From: Chitinophagales bacterium
GTDB lineage: Bacteria > Bacteroidota > Bacteroidia > Chitinophagales > Saprospiraceae
DNA: 43,375 nt
Assembly: GCA_017303475.1 (NCBI GenBank)
Contig: JAFLBO010000040.1
Span: 1-43,375, forward strand
Reading direction: 5' to 3'
How positions within the stretch are numbered: position 1 is the first letter of the stretch; the number at the start of each line of letters is the position of its first letter. Positions 24,439-33,135 of this stretch are shown here, piece after piece. Position numbers and translations under genes: made by a program. The notes below the pieces were generated by a model. That model made no database searches and was not told the origin of the DNA. It saw nothing but the letters and a program-made list of their open reading frames with translations.

Positions 24439-25710
24439 ATGCAACAAGCTTCCACCCGCAACAGCCAATACCTGTATCAAATTGGCATTATCGGGGTCAT
24501 GTTTTTCATTTTCGGGTTTGTAACCTGGCTGAATGGCACCCTGATTCCGTTTTTGAAACTGGCCTGTGAACTGGATACGCTCCAGGCGCTGTTTGTAACC
24601 TTTGCGTTTTACATCAGCTATTTTTTTCTGGCCATTCCTTCTTCCAAAATTCTGGAAAAAACGGGTTTCAAAAACGGCATGTCGTGGGGACTGCTGGTGA
24701 TGGCGCTTGGTTGTCTGATTTTTATTCCAGCCGCCAATGCCCGCTCGTTTCCGTTGTTTTTGCTGGGCTTGTTCGTGCAGGGTATGGGTCTTGCGCTGCT
24801 TCAAACGGCCAACAATCCTTATATCAGCATCATTGGTCCGATTGAAAGTGCCGCTCAACGCATCAGCATCATGGGCATCTGCAACAAAATTGCAGGTATG
24901 CTCAGTCCAATCATTCTCAGCAGTATTGTATTGAAAAACGCTTCCGCCATTGAAGCGGAAATTACCAATGCCACCGATGCTACGGTGCGCAGTGGTTTGC
25001 TGGATCAACTTGCAGGTCGTGTGGTAATGCCTTATATGGTGATGGCAGTGGTTCTGGCTATTCTGGCGCTCATGATCCGCCGGTCCTCCCTGCCTGAAAT
25101 AGATACCTCTGCTGAAACATCGGAAGAAGGCGTTACTCCGCTTTCTGCCGGTAAAACTCATGTGTGGCAATTCCCGCACCTGGTGTTGGGCGCACTGGCC
25201 ATCTTTGTTTATGTAGGGGCTGAAGTAATGGCCGGCGATGTGATTGGGGTGTATGGGAAGTCGCTGGGTTTTAGCCTGGACCAAACCAAGTATTTCACCA
25301 CTTTCACCCTGGGCGCTATGTTGCTGGGTTATATCCTGAACATCCTGCTCATCCCCAAATACATTGCCCAACAGGATTTTCTGAAATACTCTGCTGCACT
25401 AGGTGTGGCGCTCACGGTGCTTACGTACTTCACCACCGGGTCTACCGCAGTTAGTTGTATCGCTTTGCTAGGCCTTGCCAATGCCGTGATGTGGCCGGCT
25501 ATTTTCCCGCTGGCCATTAATGGTTTGGGGCGGTTCACGCAGGTGGGTTCCGCCTGGCTGGTCATGGGTATTGCGGGCGGGGCGCTCATTCCGCAGGCCT
25601 ACGGCTTGCTGGAAAGAAGCATGGGGTACCAAACAGCCTTTTTGGTGCTGATGGTACCCTGCTATCTCTATATCCTGTACTACGCGGTGGCTGGATACCG
25701 TCCGCGTTAA
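24439..25710 (+). CDS. Sugar permease of the FucP/GluP major facilitator group
   Basis: 423 residues with 12 predicted membrane segments. The family motifs FVTWLNGTLIPFLKLACELD near the N-terminus and LLQTANNPYISIIGP in segment 4 are typical of the fucose/glucose-galactose proton symporters. A central loop rich in Ser and Glu separates the two halves. The second half contains VYVGAEVMAGDVIGVYG and a conserved NAVMWPAIFPLAINGLG. It is likely to import a hexose across the inner membrane; which hexose cannot be told. It stands alone, divergent from the phospholipase-like gene, and ends only 6 bases from the convergent M48 gene with no hairpin between. Confidence 0.93.
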   Translation: MQQASTRNSQYLYQIGIIGVMFFIFGFVTWLNGTLIPFLKLACELDTLQALFVTFAFYISYFFLAIPSSKILEKTGFKNGMSWGLLVMALGCLIFIPAANARSFPLFLLGLFVQGMGLALLQTANNPYISIIGPIESAAQRISIMGICNKIAGMLSPIILSSIVLKNASAIEAEITNATDATVRSGLLDQLAGRVVMPYMVMAVVLAILALMIRRSSLPEIDTSAETSEEGVTPLSAGKTHVWQFPHLVLGALAIFVYVGAEVMAGDVIGVYGKSLGFSLDQTKYFTTFTLGAMLLGYILNILLIPKYIAQQDFLKYSAALGVALTVLTYFTTGSTAVSCIALLGLANAVMWPAIFPLAINGLGRFTQVGSAWLVMGIAGGALIPQAYGLLERSMGYQTAFLVLMVPCYLYILYYAVAGYRPR

Positions 25711-25716
25711 GGACTA

Positions 25717-26550
25717 TCACTTTTTGTATCGGGAACTTTTTGGCACCGGATAACGCTTGGCTTTATCCTGAGCTTTTGGTACCAGCGATTTCAGTTTAGC
25801 TGAACGCTTGGAGGGGTCCGGGTGGGTGCTGAGGAATTCCGGTGGGCGACCGCCACCGGCCTTAGTCATACGCGCCCAGAACGGAGCAGCCTCATTGGGG
25901 TTGTAGCCGGCCATAGCCATCAGGTACAAGCCAATTTCATCGGCTTCTGATTCGTGTTTGCGACTGAACGGCAGCAAAACGCCCAATTGGGTACCTGCGC
26001 CTGCAGCCTGTAGAATCAGGTTGCGGGTTTGAGCCGGTTTTTGACTCATTGCCAAACCGAGGTCGAGGGTAGTTAAGCCCAATTGAGTTACCAGGCCCTG
26101 GCTCACGCGTTCGTTGCCGTGATTGGCCAGAGCATGGGCAATTTCGTGACCCATTACTACTGCCAGGGCATCTTCGTTTTGGGTAACCTTCAGAATACCG
26201 GTGTACACCACCACCTTACCGCCAGGCATACAGAAGGCATTTACGGTAGGATCGTCAACTACGTTGAACTCCCAGGCAAAGTTTTTAAGCTCTCCTGCCA
26301 GGCCGTTAGCTTTGTAATACACCTCCGTGGCTGCTTTAATGTCGTTACCAACACGCCGTACCAGATCCACATCTTTGCCGGAGGTCAGCGGTTTGTTTTC
26401 CGACAAAAACTGGCGGTATTCAGCGAAGCTGGTTTGGTTCAGCTGTGCATTTGGAATCAGATTGAGAGATTTTCGACCTGTGAACACGGTTTTCTGACAG
26501 GCATAGATCAGGGGCATGAGGGCCAGTACGATCAAAACTTTTTTCCACAT
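25717..26550 (-). CDS. M48-family metalloprotease, lipoprotein
   Basis: 277 residues. The lipoprotein signal MWKKVLIVLALMPLIYAC gives an acylated Cys18. The zinc motif HEIAH is at residues 135-139 (VVMGHEIAHALANHG), and the third ligand Glu is in RKHESEADEIGLYL. The C-terminal FLSTHPDPSKRSAKL is a conserved M48 feature. Periplasmic M48C/BepA/LoiP-type enzymes take part in quality control of outer-membrane proteins; this role is inferred from family. It is a single gene, convergent with the sugar permease. Confidence 0.94.
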   Translation of the reverse strand: MWKKVLIVLALMPLIYACQKTVFTGRKSLNLIPNAQLNQTSFAEYRQFLSENKPLTSGKDVDLVRRVGNDIKAATEVYYKANGLAGELKNFAWEFNVVDDPTVNAFCMPGGKVVVYTGILKVTQNEDALAVVMGHEIAHALANHGNERVSQGLVTQLGLTTLDLGLAMSQKPAQTRNLILQAAGAGTQLGVLLPFSRKHESEADEIGLYLMAMAGYNPNEAAPFWARMTKAGGGRPPEFLSTHPDPSKRSAKLKSLVPKAQDKAKRYPVPKSSRYKK

Positions 26551-26767
26551 AATGACTGGTTGAATTGAGTTGAAATTGGATAACCGGAAAAACGGTACTA
26601 CAGAACAAACGCAAAAACGCCAGCTCTGTCACATGATTCACCGGAATTTATCATAAAAGTAACAGTTTGTCGAAGCGTGCCACAAAAAAACGTCTCATTT
26701 TCGCAGATCTTGGGATCTTTGTCAACTATTAACGCCCTGTTTTGTTTCTGGGGCAAAATTTTAAAGC

Positions 26768-27619
26768 ATGAAAAAACTCTTATTTCTGTCAGCCCTCCTC
26801 ACCTTCTTCGGCACTTTGAATGCCCAAATCAAAACCCCTGCAGCCAGCCCTGTTGGCAAAATCAGTCAGGAAGTTGGTCTCATCAAAGTTGATGTGGAAT
26901 ACTCCCGCCCAAGCGCTAAAGGCCGTAAAGTTTTCGGCGATCTGGTGCCATTTGGCGCCCTGTGGCGCACCGGCGCTAATGCCAGCACCAAGGTAACCTT
27001 CTCTGAAGATGCCAAAGCTGCCGGTATGCCTCTTCCAAAAGGCACATACGCCCTGTACACCATTCCTGGTGAAAAAGAATGGACCATTATCTTCTACAAA
27101 AACACCACGTTCTGGGGTGCTCCGGATCCAAAAGATTTCAAAGAAGAAGATGTTCAGGCGCGCTTCACCGTGCCTTCGCAAACACAACGCGATCTGGTGG
27201 AAACCTTCAGCATTAACATCGGCAATATCCGCAACAACGGCGCCGACCTGGAAATTGTTTGGGAATACACCAAAGTAGTGGTGCCTATCATGGTAGATAC
27301 CGATGCCAAAGTGATGAAAACCATCCAAACCACCATGGCTGGTCCTTCTGCCAACGATTACTACGGGGCGGCTCGTTACTACTACGAAGAGAAAAAAGAT
27401 ATGGCGCAAGCTCTTGCCTGGGTTGATAAATCCCTGGAACTCGGCGGCGACAAATTCTGGATTCTTCGCCTCAAAGCCAATATCCTGGGCGAAATGGGCA
27501 AGTACAAAGACGCCATCATGGTAGCTGAAAAAAGCACCGAACTGGCTAAAAAAGAAGGCAACGAAGACTACCCACGCATGAATGAAAAAAGCATCATGGA
27601 GTGGAGTAAGAAGAAGTGA
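26768..27619 (+). CDS. DUF2911 protein with C-terminal TPR-like helices
   Basis: 283 residues. The signal peptide is MKKLLFLSALLTFFGTLNAQ. DUF2911 covers residues about 30-180 with its hallmark VEYSRPSAKGRKVFGDLVPF, WRTGANASTKVTFS, YTIPGEKEWTIIFYK and WGAPDP. The last 100 residues are helical and TPR-like (AARYYYEEKKDMAQALAWVD, then ILGEMGKYKDAIMVAEKS). The protein is exported to periplasm or outer membrane; the function of DUF2911 is unknown. Its TGA is followed by the word gtcatttaggggcattt. Confidence 0.93.
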   Translation: MKKLLFLSALLTFFGTLNAQIKTPAASPVGKISQEVGLIKVDVEYSRPSAKGRKVFGDLVPFGALWRTGANASTKVTFSEDAKAAGMPLPKGTYALYTIPGEKEWTIIFYKNTTFWGAPDPKDFKEEDVQARFTVPSQTQRDLVETFSINIGNIRNNGADLEIVWEYTKVVVPIMVDTDAKVMKTIQTTMAGPSANDYYGAARYYYEEKKDMAQALAWVDKSLELGGDKFWILRLKANILGEMGKYKDAIMVAEKSTELAKKEGNEDYPRMNEKSIMEWSKKK

Positions 27620-27628
27620 TTTTTGATA

Positions 27629-28080
27629 GTCATTTAGGGGCATTTGGGTCATTTAGTGGTCATTTGAGTCATTTATGAGTCATTTGTGACGCTTGTGAGC
27701 TTGCATTTCGGCGGAGCATTTGCATGATGTATGATATGCTTCGCCGGAATGCAACAACAACGTGAGTTGTCATCCCGAGAATCGGGACCTACACAAGCTT
27801 GGTAATCAAAAATGATTTTGGACAAAGCATTGCCGCGTAATCTGGCTTGTGTAGGTCCCGATTCTCGGGATGACAACTCAGCTACTGTTTTATACCCCCA
27901 TTGACCCCCTAAATGACCACCCAAATGACCCCCCAAATGACCCCCCAAATGACTCCCAAATGACCCACCAAATGACCCAAATGACTCCCAAATGACCCAC
28001 CAAATGACCTAAATGACTCCCAAATGACCCAAATGCCTCCCAAATGACCCACCAAATGACCCAAATGACCTCCCAAATGA
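27629..28080. repeat. Word arrays and nested palindromes, about 450 bp
   Basis: The left array (27629-27690) repeats gtcatttag/ggtcatttgag about six times. The right array (27890-28080) repeats aaatgaccccc/aaatgactccc about fifteen times and is the inverse of the left. Between them lie a 36-bp perfect inverted repeat (27763-27798 with 27845-27880, including tcccgagaatcggga, itself palindromic) and an 18-bp near-perfect hairpin (27702-27719 with 27736-27753). The right array runs into the next ORF, whose first possible codons (MTHQMTQMTSQ) come from it. I see no gene in the region. Confidence 0.85.
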
Positions 28081-28934
28081 CCCGCCTCCCTCTCCTCCTC
28101 CTCTTCCCGGCACTCTTATCGGCTCAAGGACCGCTCGATGGCTATTTGAAAGGCAAGGGTGTGCTGGATCTGGCCCCATCTTTTTCTTTCAATCGCTCCG
28201 ATGCTTTTGAAGGCGCCAACGGACAGGTGTATGATGAGCCTTACAAGGGCCAGATGCTCAGCCTTTTTGCCGAATACGGTATTAGCAAGAGGCTGGATGT
28301 AGTAGCCACGGCTGCTGCGGTGTTTACGCCTTTGCAAAGTGGATTGCAGGATGGCGGGTTGTTTTTGAAATACCGGCCCCTGTATACAGAAATGGGGCGC
28401 GCAGGCAAGTTGGGAGTCATCCTGGGCGCAGGAGCATCCTTTCCTATAGGTCAATACGAAACCAATGCTACCGGCGCGCTGGGCGTCAGGGCGGTTACCC
28501 TTCCAGGTATGATGATCGTGCAATGGGAGAGTCCGCTGGGATTGTTTCTCAACCTGAGTGGCGGATTTCATCAGCGTCTGGACAAGCTAAAAGAAGCTGA
28601 AATTGCCGAAATTCAGCAAGTCCGGCCGGATTTCAAACCTGTTCAACCACAAGATTTCAGTACTTTACTGGTAAAAGTTGGCTTCCCAGCCAAACACTAC
28701 TACCTGGATGGCTGGGTAGAATGGCTCCACACACCCGGCGGGGCAGATTATGAACCCAATGTGCCACAACTCGCACAATCATTCGGGGTTTCCTACACCC
28801 AGATTGGCGGTACTTTTTACTATTCGGATAATGGCAAAACGGGATATTACCTCAGCAGTGGCTACATACTGGGTGGCAAAAATACCGGCAGAATCCGGCG
28901 TCTGACCTTCGGAATGGTGTTTAAAATTACTTAG
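28077..28934 (+). CDS. Probable outer-membrane beta-barrel protein
   Basis: 285 residues from the ATG at 28077 (MTRLPLLLLFPALLSAQG, a signal peptide). The ATG at 28044 would add only repeat-derived codons. After the signal peptide, the protein is a series of amphipathic beta strands alternating with turns (FAEYGISKRLDVVATAAAVF, FYYSDNGKTGYYLSSGY) and ends RRLTFGMVFKIT. This resembles small outer-membrane barrels that Bacteroidetes label as transporter or porin-like. I cannot name the family. The start codon itself lies in the last unit of the aaatgac repeat. The 3' end overlaps the convergent transglycosylase gene by 8 bases. Confidence 0.75.
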   Translation: MTRLPLLLLFPALLSAQGPLDGYLKGKGVLDLAPSFSFNRSDAFEGANGQVYDEPYKGQMLSLFAEYGISKRLDVVATAAAVFTPLQSGLQDGGLFLKYRPLYTEMGRAGKLGVILGAGASFPIGQYETNATGALGVRAVTLPGMMIVQWESPLGLFLNLSGGFHQRLDKLKEAEIAEIQQVRPDFKPVQPQDFSTLLVKVGFPAKHYYLDGWVEWLHTPGGADYEPNVPQLAQSFGVSYTQIGGTFYYSDNGKTGYYLSSGYILGGKNTGRIRRLTFGMVFKIT

Positions 28935-29829
28935 GCAACCTGATCTGGTAGGTTTTGCCTTCTTTGTTGGTGAGTTTGCCGTCAATCAACCACGGATTGT
29001 AAAGCTTGAGCATGCGGTAATTGGTGCCATGCTCCACCGCAAAATCGCCCCAGGATGCAACCGGTCCTTTTACTTCCACCGTTTTAAAATCGGCGAGCGG
29101 TGGATAAAGATGCTCTTTTTCAACTACATACTCATATTCTTCCGGGTGTTCCATTACTTCCTTGATGGCCACAATCCGGAACGGGTAGCGCATGGTTTCG
29201 TCGGCAGCCAGGTTTAATTCAAAGAAGTTTTTGGCGCGTTGTTTGGCCATTTCTTCCTGAATTCTGCCTGGTCCGCCATTGTAAGCCGCTGCCGCCAACA
29301 CCCAGGAGCCCAGGCGTTCTTTTTCCTTTTTCATGTACTTGCAGGCAGCGCGTGTCACCTTTTCCAGGTGATAACGTTCGTCTACCTCTGAGTTTACCTC
29401 TAGTCCATAACCAATGGCGGTTTCTTTCATAAACTGCCATACCCCGCGCGCGCCCGCAGGCGAAACCGCATTGGAAAGGGCGCTTTCCGCCACTGCCAGA
29501 TATTTCAAATCATCCGGGGCGCCTTCCTGCTTCAAAATAGGTTCAATGATTGGGAAAATGGCATTAGCCCGTTTAACCGCCAGAATGGTCTGCGAATGGA
29601 AATAAATATTGCGCAATAATTCCGCATCCAATCGCTGCCGTACATCCCAATTGTCCATGGGAAATTTCTCCCCACAAAAGGTAAAATCTTTATCAAGATT
29701 AACAGAACGAACCCTTTGCTCTGTCTTATCGCCCTCGTTTTTAAAGGATGAAACGAAAAAAGCGAGAAAGCCGACGGCAAATACCGTGTTGATAATCAAC
29801 AGGATACGGGTGTGGGATGAGATTGACAT
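28927..29829 (-). CDS. Membrane-anchored lytic transglycosylase (SLT domain)
   Basis: 300 residues. One N-terminal membrane segment (ILLIINTVFAVGFLAFFVSS) anchors or exports the protein. The SLT domain covers about residues 90-230 with catalytic Glu115 in YLAVAESALSNAVSPAGARG, then GVWQFMKETAIGYGL and VLAAAAYNGGPGRI, as in MltD-like enzymes. The C-terminus (YRMLKLYNPWLIDGKL) looks like the start of a LysM-like or related region. It cleaves peptidoglycan to 1,6-anhydro products. It ends with an 8-base overlap with the convergent barrel gene. Confidence 0.92.
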   Translation of the reverse strand: MSISSHTRILLIINTVFAVGFLAFFVSSFKNEGDKTEQRVRSVNLDKDFTFCGEKFPMDNWDVRQRLDAELLRNIYFHSQTILAVKRANAIFPIIEPILKQEGAPDDLKYLAVAESALSNAVSPAGARGVWQFMKETAIGYGLEVNSEVDERYHLEKVTRAACKYMKKEKERLGSWVLAAAAYNGGPGRIQEEMAKQRAKNFFELNLAADETMRYPFRIVAIKEVMEHPEEYEYVVEKEHLYPPLADFKTVEVKGPVASWGDFAVEHGTNYRMLKLYNPWLIDGKLTNKEGKTYQIRLPK

Positions 29830-29877
29830 GTCTACTATTTTACTATTAAACGCTGAAAACTGGGTTTTTGGTGCTTT

Positions 29878-30005
29878 ACGGTAGACGGCTTACGGTGGAC
29901 GGCCTACGGTAGCGTTGCTTTTGAGATATTATTTAGTCTATATGGCAAAAATCATACCGCAGAAGCAATGCCACCGTCCACCGTCTACCGTCCACCGTCT
30001 ACCGT
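29878..30005. repeat. Inverted word arrays ending at the mscL stop
   Basis: The right array (29971-30005) repeats ccaccgtctaccgt and abuts the mscL TAA. The left array (29878-29910) has the inverse, cggtagacggcttacggtgg. The arms pair imperfectly across an AT-rich middle of about 60 bases. The same word is used at 13455-13477. Confidence 0.75.
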
Positions 30006-30281
30006 TTATTCCGCTTTCTTGCCGGCGGCTTTAATCAGCATGAACAGTACGATGCCGATGATGAGGAAGTTGATTACTGCATTCATGAAATTACCTACCA
30101 GAATGCTGCCAACTTTGATATTGGAGAAATCCGGGGTGCCGGCAATCATACCGATAATTGGCATGATAACATCTGCTACCATGGAATCAATAATCTTTTG
30201 AAAAGCGCCGGCAATGATTACGGCAACGGCAAGGGCGAGTACGTCCCCGCGGAACAAAAAGGCTTTAAGTTCGCTAAGCAT
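30006..30281 (-). CDS. mscL: Large-conductance mechanosensitive channel, short form
   Basis: 91 residues from the ATG at 30281 (MLSELKAFLFRGDVLALAVA). The upstream codons to 30371 have no family resemblance. The MscL pattern is clear: the N-terminal amphipathic helix, TM1 with VLALAVAVIIAGAFQKIIDS, the VADVIMPIIGMIAG turn, and TM2 with NFLIIGIVLFMLIKAAGKK. It releases solutes during hypo-osmotic shock. It is very short against about 120-150 residues in most species: the periplasmic loop is reduced and the C-terminal cytoplasmic helix bundle is missing. The stop lies next to a ccgtctacc word array. Confidence 0.93.
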   Translation of the reverse strand: MLSELKAFLFRGDVLALAVAVIIAGAFQKIIDSMVADVIMPIIGMIAGTPDFSNIKVGSILVGNFMNAVINFLIIGIVLFMLIKAAGKKAE

Positions 30282-30378
30282 GATTCGGTCGTTTTGTTTT
30301 GAATGGTGAAATGTGAATGTTTTTCGATGGTAAAAGTAGCCAGGAGCGCCAATTATCCAAACGTTTTGCACACAAAAT

Positions 30379-32847
30379 CTACATTATCATCACTTTGTGT
30401 GTAAAGCCAGGCATTTTTTTACCTTGAATACGCAGCAAATAAACGCCCGGTAACATCCCTTTTACATCCAGTTTCACTGCCTCTTCCCCTCCAGAAACGC
30501 TTCCGCTGAACACCTGTTTTACCCGCCTGCCGGCGCCATCCAGCAAATCAATTTGCACAAAGCCTGCCTGTGCCTGCTCCCAGCTGATGTTTGCCTGATC
30601 AAAAACCGGATTAGGCCATACTTGCAGTTTGGCTACCTGAACTGGCCCTGAAATGCCCGAAACCGGTGGCAATTCCGCCCGAAACATGGATCTGCCGTAG
30701 GTAGCGGCCGCCAACGTGCGCGTGGGCGCGTGCAGGGTAAGATCCGTAACCGGCACATTGGGCAGCCCCGTATTTTCCGCGCTCCAGGCAGCACCACCAT
30801 CGGTAGTGCTAAAAACGCCGGCATCTGTGGCTATGTGCCAGATCAACGCCGGGTTGGCAGGGTCCTGCACCAGGTCGTTCACCGGAATGTCAGGCAAATT
30901 ACCACTCACATCCTGCCAGGTTTGTCCGCGGTCTGTAGTGCGGTAGATATGTGCAATATCATCGAAATGCCGGAAGCCCGACAAGCATACCAGCGCAGTA
31001 TTTTCGTCTTCCGGATCGGCAATTACCCGGGTAATCCAGCGCTTTGGCAGGGCGGCAGAAACCTTGGTCCAGGCGCCACCGCCATTGGCAGTTACCCATA
31101 CATTGCCATCATCGGTACCCGCCCACAATACTTGCCCGTTCAGGGCCGAGGCCGACAAAGTAGTGATGGTTCCATACCGTACGCCGTTTTGCCCTTGGTT
31201 GCCGTTGGTCAGGTCTGTACTGATGGCGGTCCAGTTCAGGGCATTATTTACCGATTTAAACACCTTTTCCGCGCCTATGTACATGATATCCGGGTTGTTG
31301 GGATCCATGATATAGGGTGTGTTCCAGTTGTATCTGCTGCTCGAAGGGGCGTTGGCGCCATTGGTGCCGCTGAAACCACCGTATTGCGATTCCACAAAAA
31401 TCAGGTTGTTGTCCTGCGGATGCACCAGGGTTACAAAACCGTCGCCGCCGCCAATCTGCAGCCAATTGTCGGGTGTGCCGGTGGTGGTGCGCCAGGTTCC
31501 GTTATCCTGCGCGCCGCCGTAGAAATGTGTGGGGTTTTGAAAATCAATTTCGGAGGTATAAAACTGGGTAATCGGGAATGGCCGGTGTTCCCAGGCGCCG
31601 CCGCCGTTTTCAGAAATGTAGATACCGCCATCGTTGCCGGCCACCTGAAAATCCGGGTTGGCAGGGTGAATATACAATGCGTGATAATCGGCGTGCAGGT
31701 AGGGCGACACATCAGACCAGAACTGACCGCCATCGGTGGTTTTGCGCCAGTCAAGACCCAGGGTAAATACCTCATCCGGGTTGTTGGGGTGCACACGTAT
31801 TTGCCCAAACCACCAGCCAAAACCCGGGAATCCGGGATCGCCGCCATTCACCTGAGTCCAGTTAGTTCCGGCATTAACGCTTTTATATACGCCCTTGAAG
31901 TTGCCGGGTTCGTCAGAGTATATGGCCCACATCACGTTGGGTTGATCTGTACAAATGGAAATACCAATACGTCCCAGACTGTTGGACGGCAATCCGGCGC
32001 TGAGTTTCGTCCAGGTATCGCCGCCATTGGTGCTGCGCCAGATGCCACAGCCCGGGCCGCCATATTGCCGCCGGTCGGGCCGTCGGATGCGTTGCCAGCT
32101 TACGGCAAACACAGTATCCGGGTTTTGTGGATGAATGGCCAGGTCTACGCAGCCGGTGGAGTCGTTGACGAACAACGATTTTTCCCAGGTTTGTCCGCCG
32201 TCTTCGCTGCGATAAACGCCTCTGTCTGGCCCGTTGGCAAACAAATGCCCCATTGCCGCCACAAAAATGCGGTTCGGGTTTTCCGGATCCACTTCTATCC
32301 GTCCAATGCTGCCCGAATTTTCCAGTCCGAGGGCTGTCCAGGTCTGCCCGGCGTCCGTGCTTTTAAATATCCCCCGGCCATCGTAGGTAACCGAGCCGCC
32401 GCCGGCATTGGGTTCGCCGGTGCCAACGTAGAGGGTGTTTTGATCGGAGGGATCAATGGCGATATCGCCTATGCTCAGGCTGGGCAGGTTGTCGGTAATG
32501 GGTGTCCAGTTGTGTCCGGCATCTGTGGATTTCCATACACCGCCGGAAGCGGAGGCGGCATAAATGGTTTCCAGGTCGGAGGGGTGCATAGCTACATCGC
32601 TGATGCGCCCGCTTACGCGCGTGGGCCCGGCCAGGGTCCAGTTCAGGCCCAGATTGCGGTTGGCCGACATGTTTTTTCCCTGTTCCAGGGCCTGGTAATA
32701 GGCATCGGAAGGCACAAAGCCGTAAGGATAAGCGCGTTGGGCCCAGAGATAATCCAGGGGTTCAAAAGGGTCTTTTTCCTGTTTTGAGGAGGTAGAACAG
32801 GCCGCTAACAGTAGCGCGAAGGAGAGGAAGAGCAGTTTTTGCATCAT
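30379..32847 (-). CDS. Sortilin/BNR-type beta-propeller protein, T9SS-exported lipoprotein
   Basis: 822 residues from MMQKLLFLSF (32847). The N-terminus has a lipobox (LLLAAC followed by STSS). Residues about 60-720 contain at least eight BNR/Asp-box blades, for example GVWKSTDAGHNWTPI, GIFKSTDAGQTWTAL, GVYRSEDGGQTWEKS, GIWRSTNGGDTWTKL and HIYRTTDRGQTWQDV, like VPS10/sortilin and glycoside-hydrolase-74-type propellers. The tail (LQVWPNPVFDQANISW to FTHKVMIM) is a T9SS type A sorting domain. Catalytic residues of GH74 cannot be assigned, so the function may be binding instead of hydrolysis. Having both a lipobox and a T9SS tail is unusual. An inverted repeat starts just upstream. Confidence 0.9.
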   Translation of the reverse strand: MMQKLLFLSFALLLAACSTSSKQEKDPFEPLDYLWAQRAYPYGFVPSDAYYQALEQGKNMSANRNLGLNWTLAGPTRVSGRISDVAMHPSDLETIYAASASGGVWKSTDAGHNWTPITDNLPSLSIGDIAIDPSDQNTLYVGTGEPNAGGGSVTYDGRGIFKSTDAGQTWTALGLENSGSIGRIEVDPENPNRIFVAAMGHLFANGPDRGVYRSEDGGQTWEKSLFVNDSTGCVDLAIHPQNPDTVFAVSWQRIRRPDRRQYGGPGCGIWRSTNGGDTWTKLSAGLPSNSLGRIGISICTDQPNVMWAIYSDEPGNFKGVYKSVNAGTNWTQVNGGDPGFPGFGWWFGQIRVHPNNPDEVFTLGLDWRKTTDGGQFWSDVSPYLHADYHALYIHPANPDFQVAGNDGGIYISENGGGAWEHRPFPITQFYTSEIDFQNPTHFYGGAQDNGTWRTTTGTPDNWLQIGGGDGFVTLVHPQDNNLIFVESQYGGFSGTNGANAPSSSRYNWNTPYIMDPNNPDIMYIGAEKVFKSVNNALNWTAISTDLTNGNQGQNGVRYGTITTLSASALNGQVLWAGTDDGNVWVTANGGGAWTKVSAALPKRWITRVIADPEDENTALVCLSGFRHFDDIAHIYRTTDRGQTWQDVSGNLPDIPVNDLVQDPANPALIWHIATDAGVFSTTDGGAAWSAENTGLPNVPVTDLTLHAPTRTLAAATYGRSMFRAELPPVSGISGPVQVAKLQVWPNPVFDQANISWEQAQAGFVQIDLLDGAGRRVKQVFSGSVSGGEEAVKLDVKGMLPGVYLLRIQGKKMPGFTHKVMIM

Positions 32848-32865
32848 GGGAAAACCGGTTATTAA

Positions 32866-33026
32866 GAGCATGTTGGGGATTTTCTTGTCGGGCCCAAAAT
32901 TGTCCTTTTTCCGCCATTTTTCACCTTTTTTCAGTCACGTAACTCAGGCTATGCTTCTTCAAAAACGCAAAAACTGACGAAAAAAGCTCAAATTTTTGAC
33001 TCCGACAGAAAATCCCCAACATGCTC
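32866..33026. repeat. Inverted repeat upstream of the propeller gene
   Basis: The arms gagcatgttggggattttc (32866-32884) and its exact complement (33008-33026) continue inward as tgtcgg/ccgaca with one bulged T. The gap of about 110 bases is T-rich on the left and A-rich on the right, with no gene. It resembles a small non-autonomous transposable element, or a promoter-proximal hairpin of the propeller gene. Confidence 0.7.
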
Positions 33027-33135
33027 TAAAGCGTGTAAAAATACAGGCTGGAACAGGATCAGATGCAAGAATATTGGGTTTGGCTTTTGTGGGCGAAAAA
33101 AGGAGGCCGTTTGCAGTAAGTTGTTTTATGTCTCC

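Noticed and set aside
24394..25371. 325-codon minus-strand frame opposite the sugar permease
   Set aside because: Shadow of the FucP/GluP-type permease; rich in His/Gln/Arg with no domain.
27629..28080. CRISPR-like array
   Set aside because: Units are contiguous short words without unique spacers and are paired with an inverted array; no cas genes are near.
30730..32787. 685-codon frame on the plus strand opposite the propeller gene
   Set aside because: It is the antisense shadow of a clear BNR/T9SS gene; the long frame results from the codon bias of the repeats.
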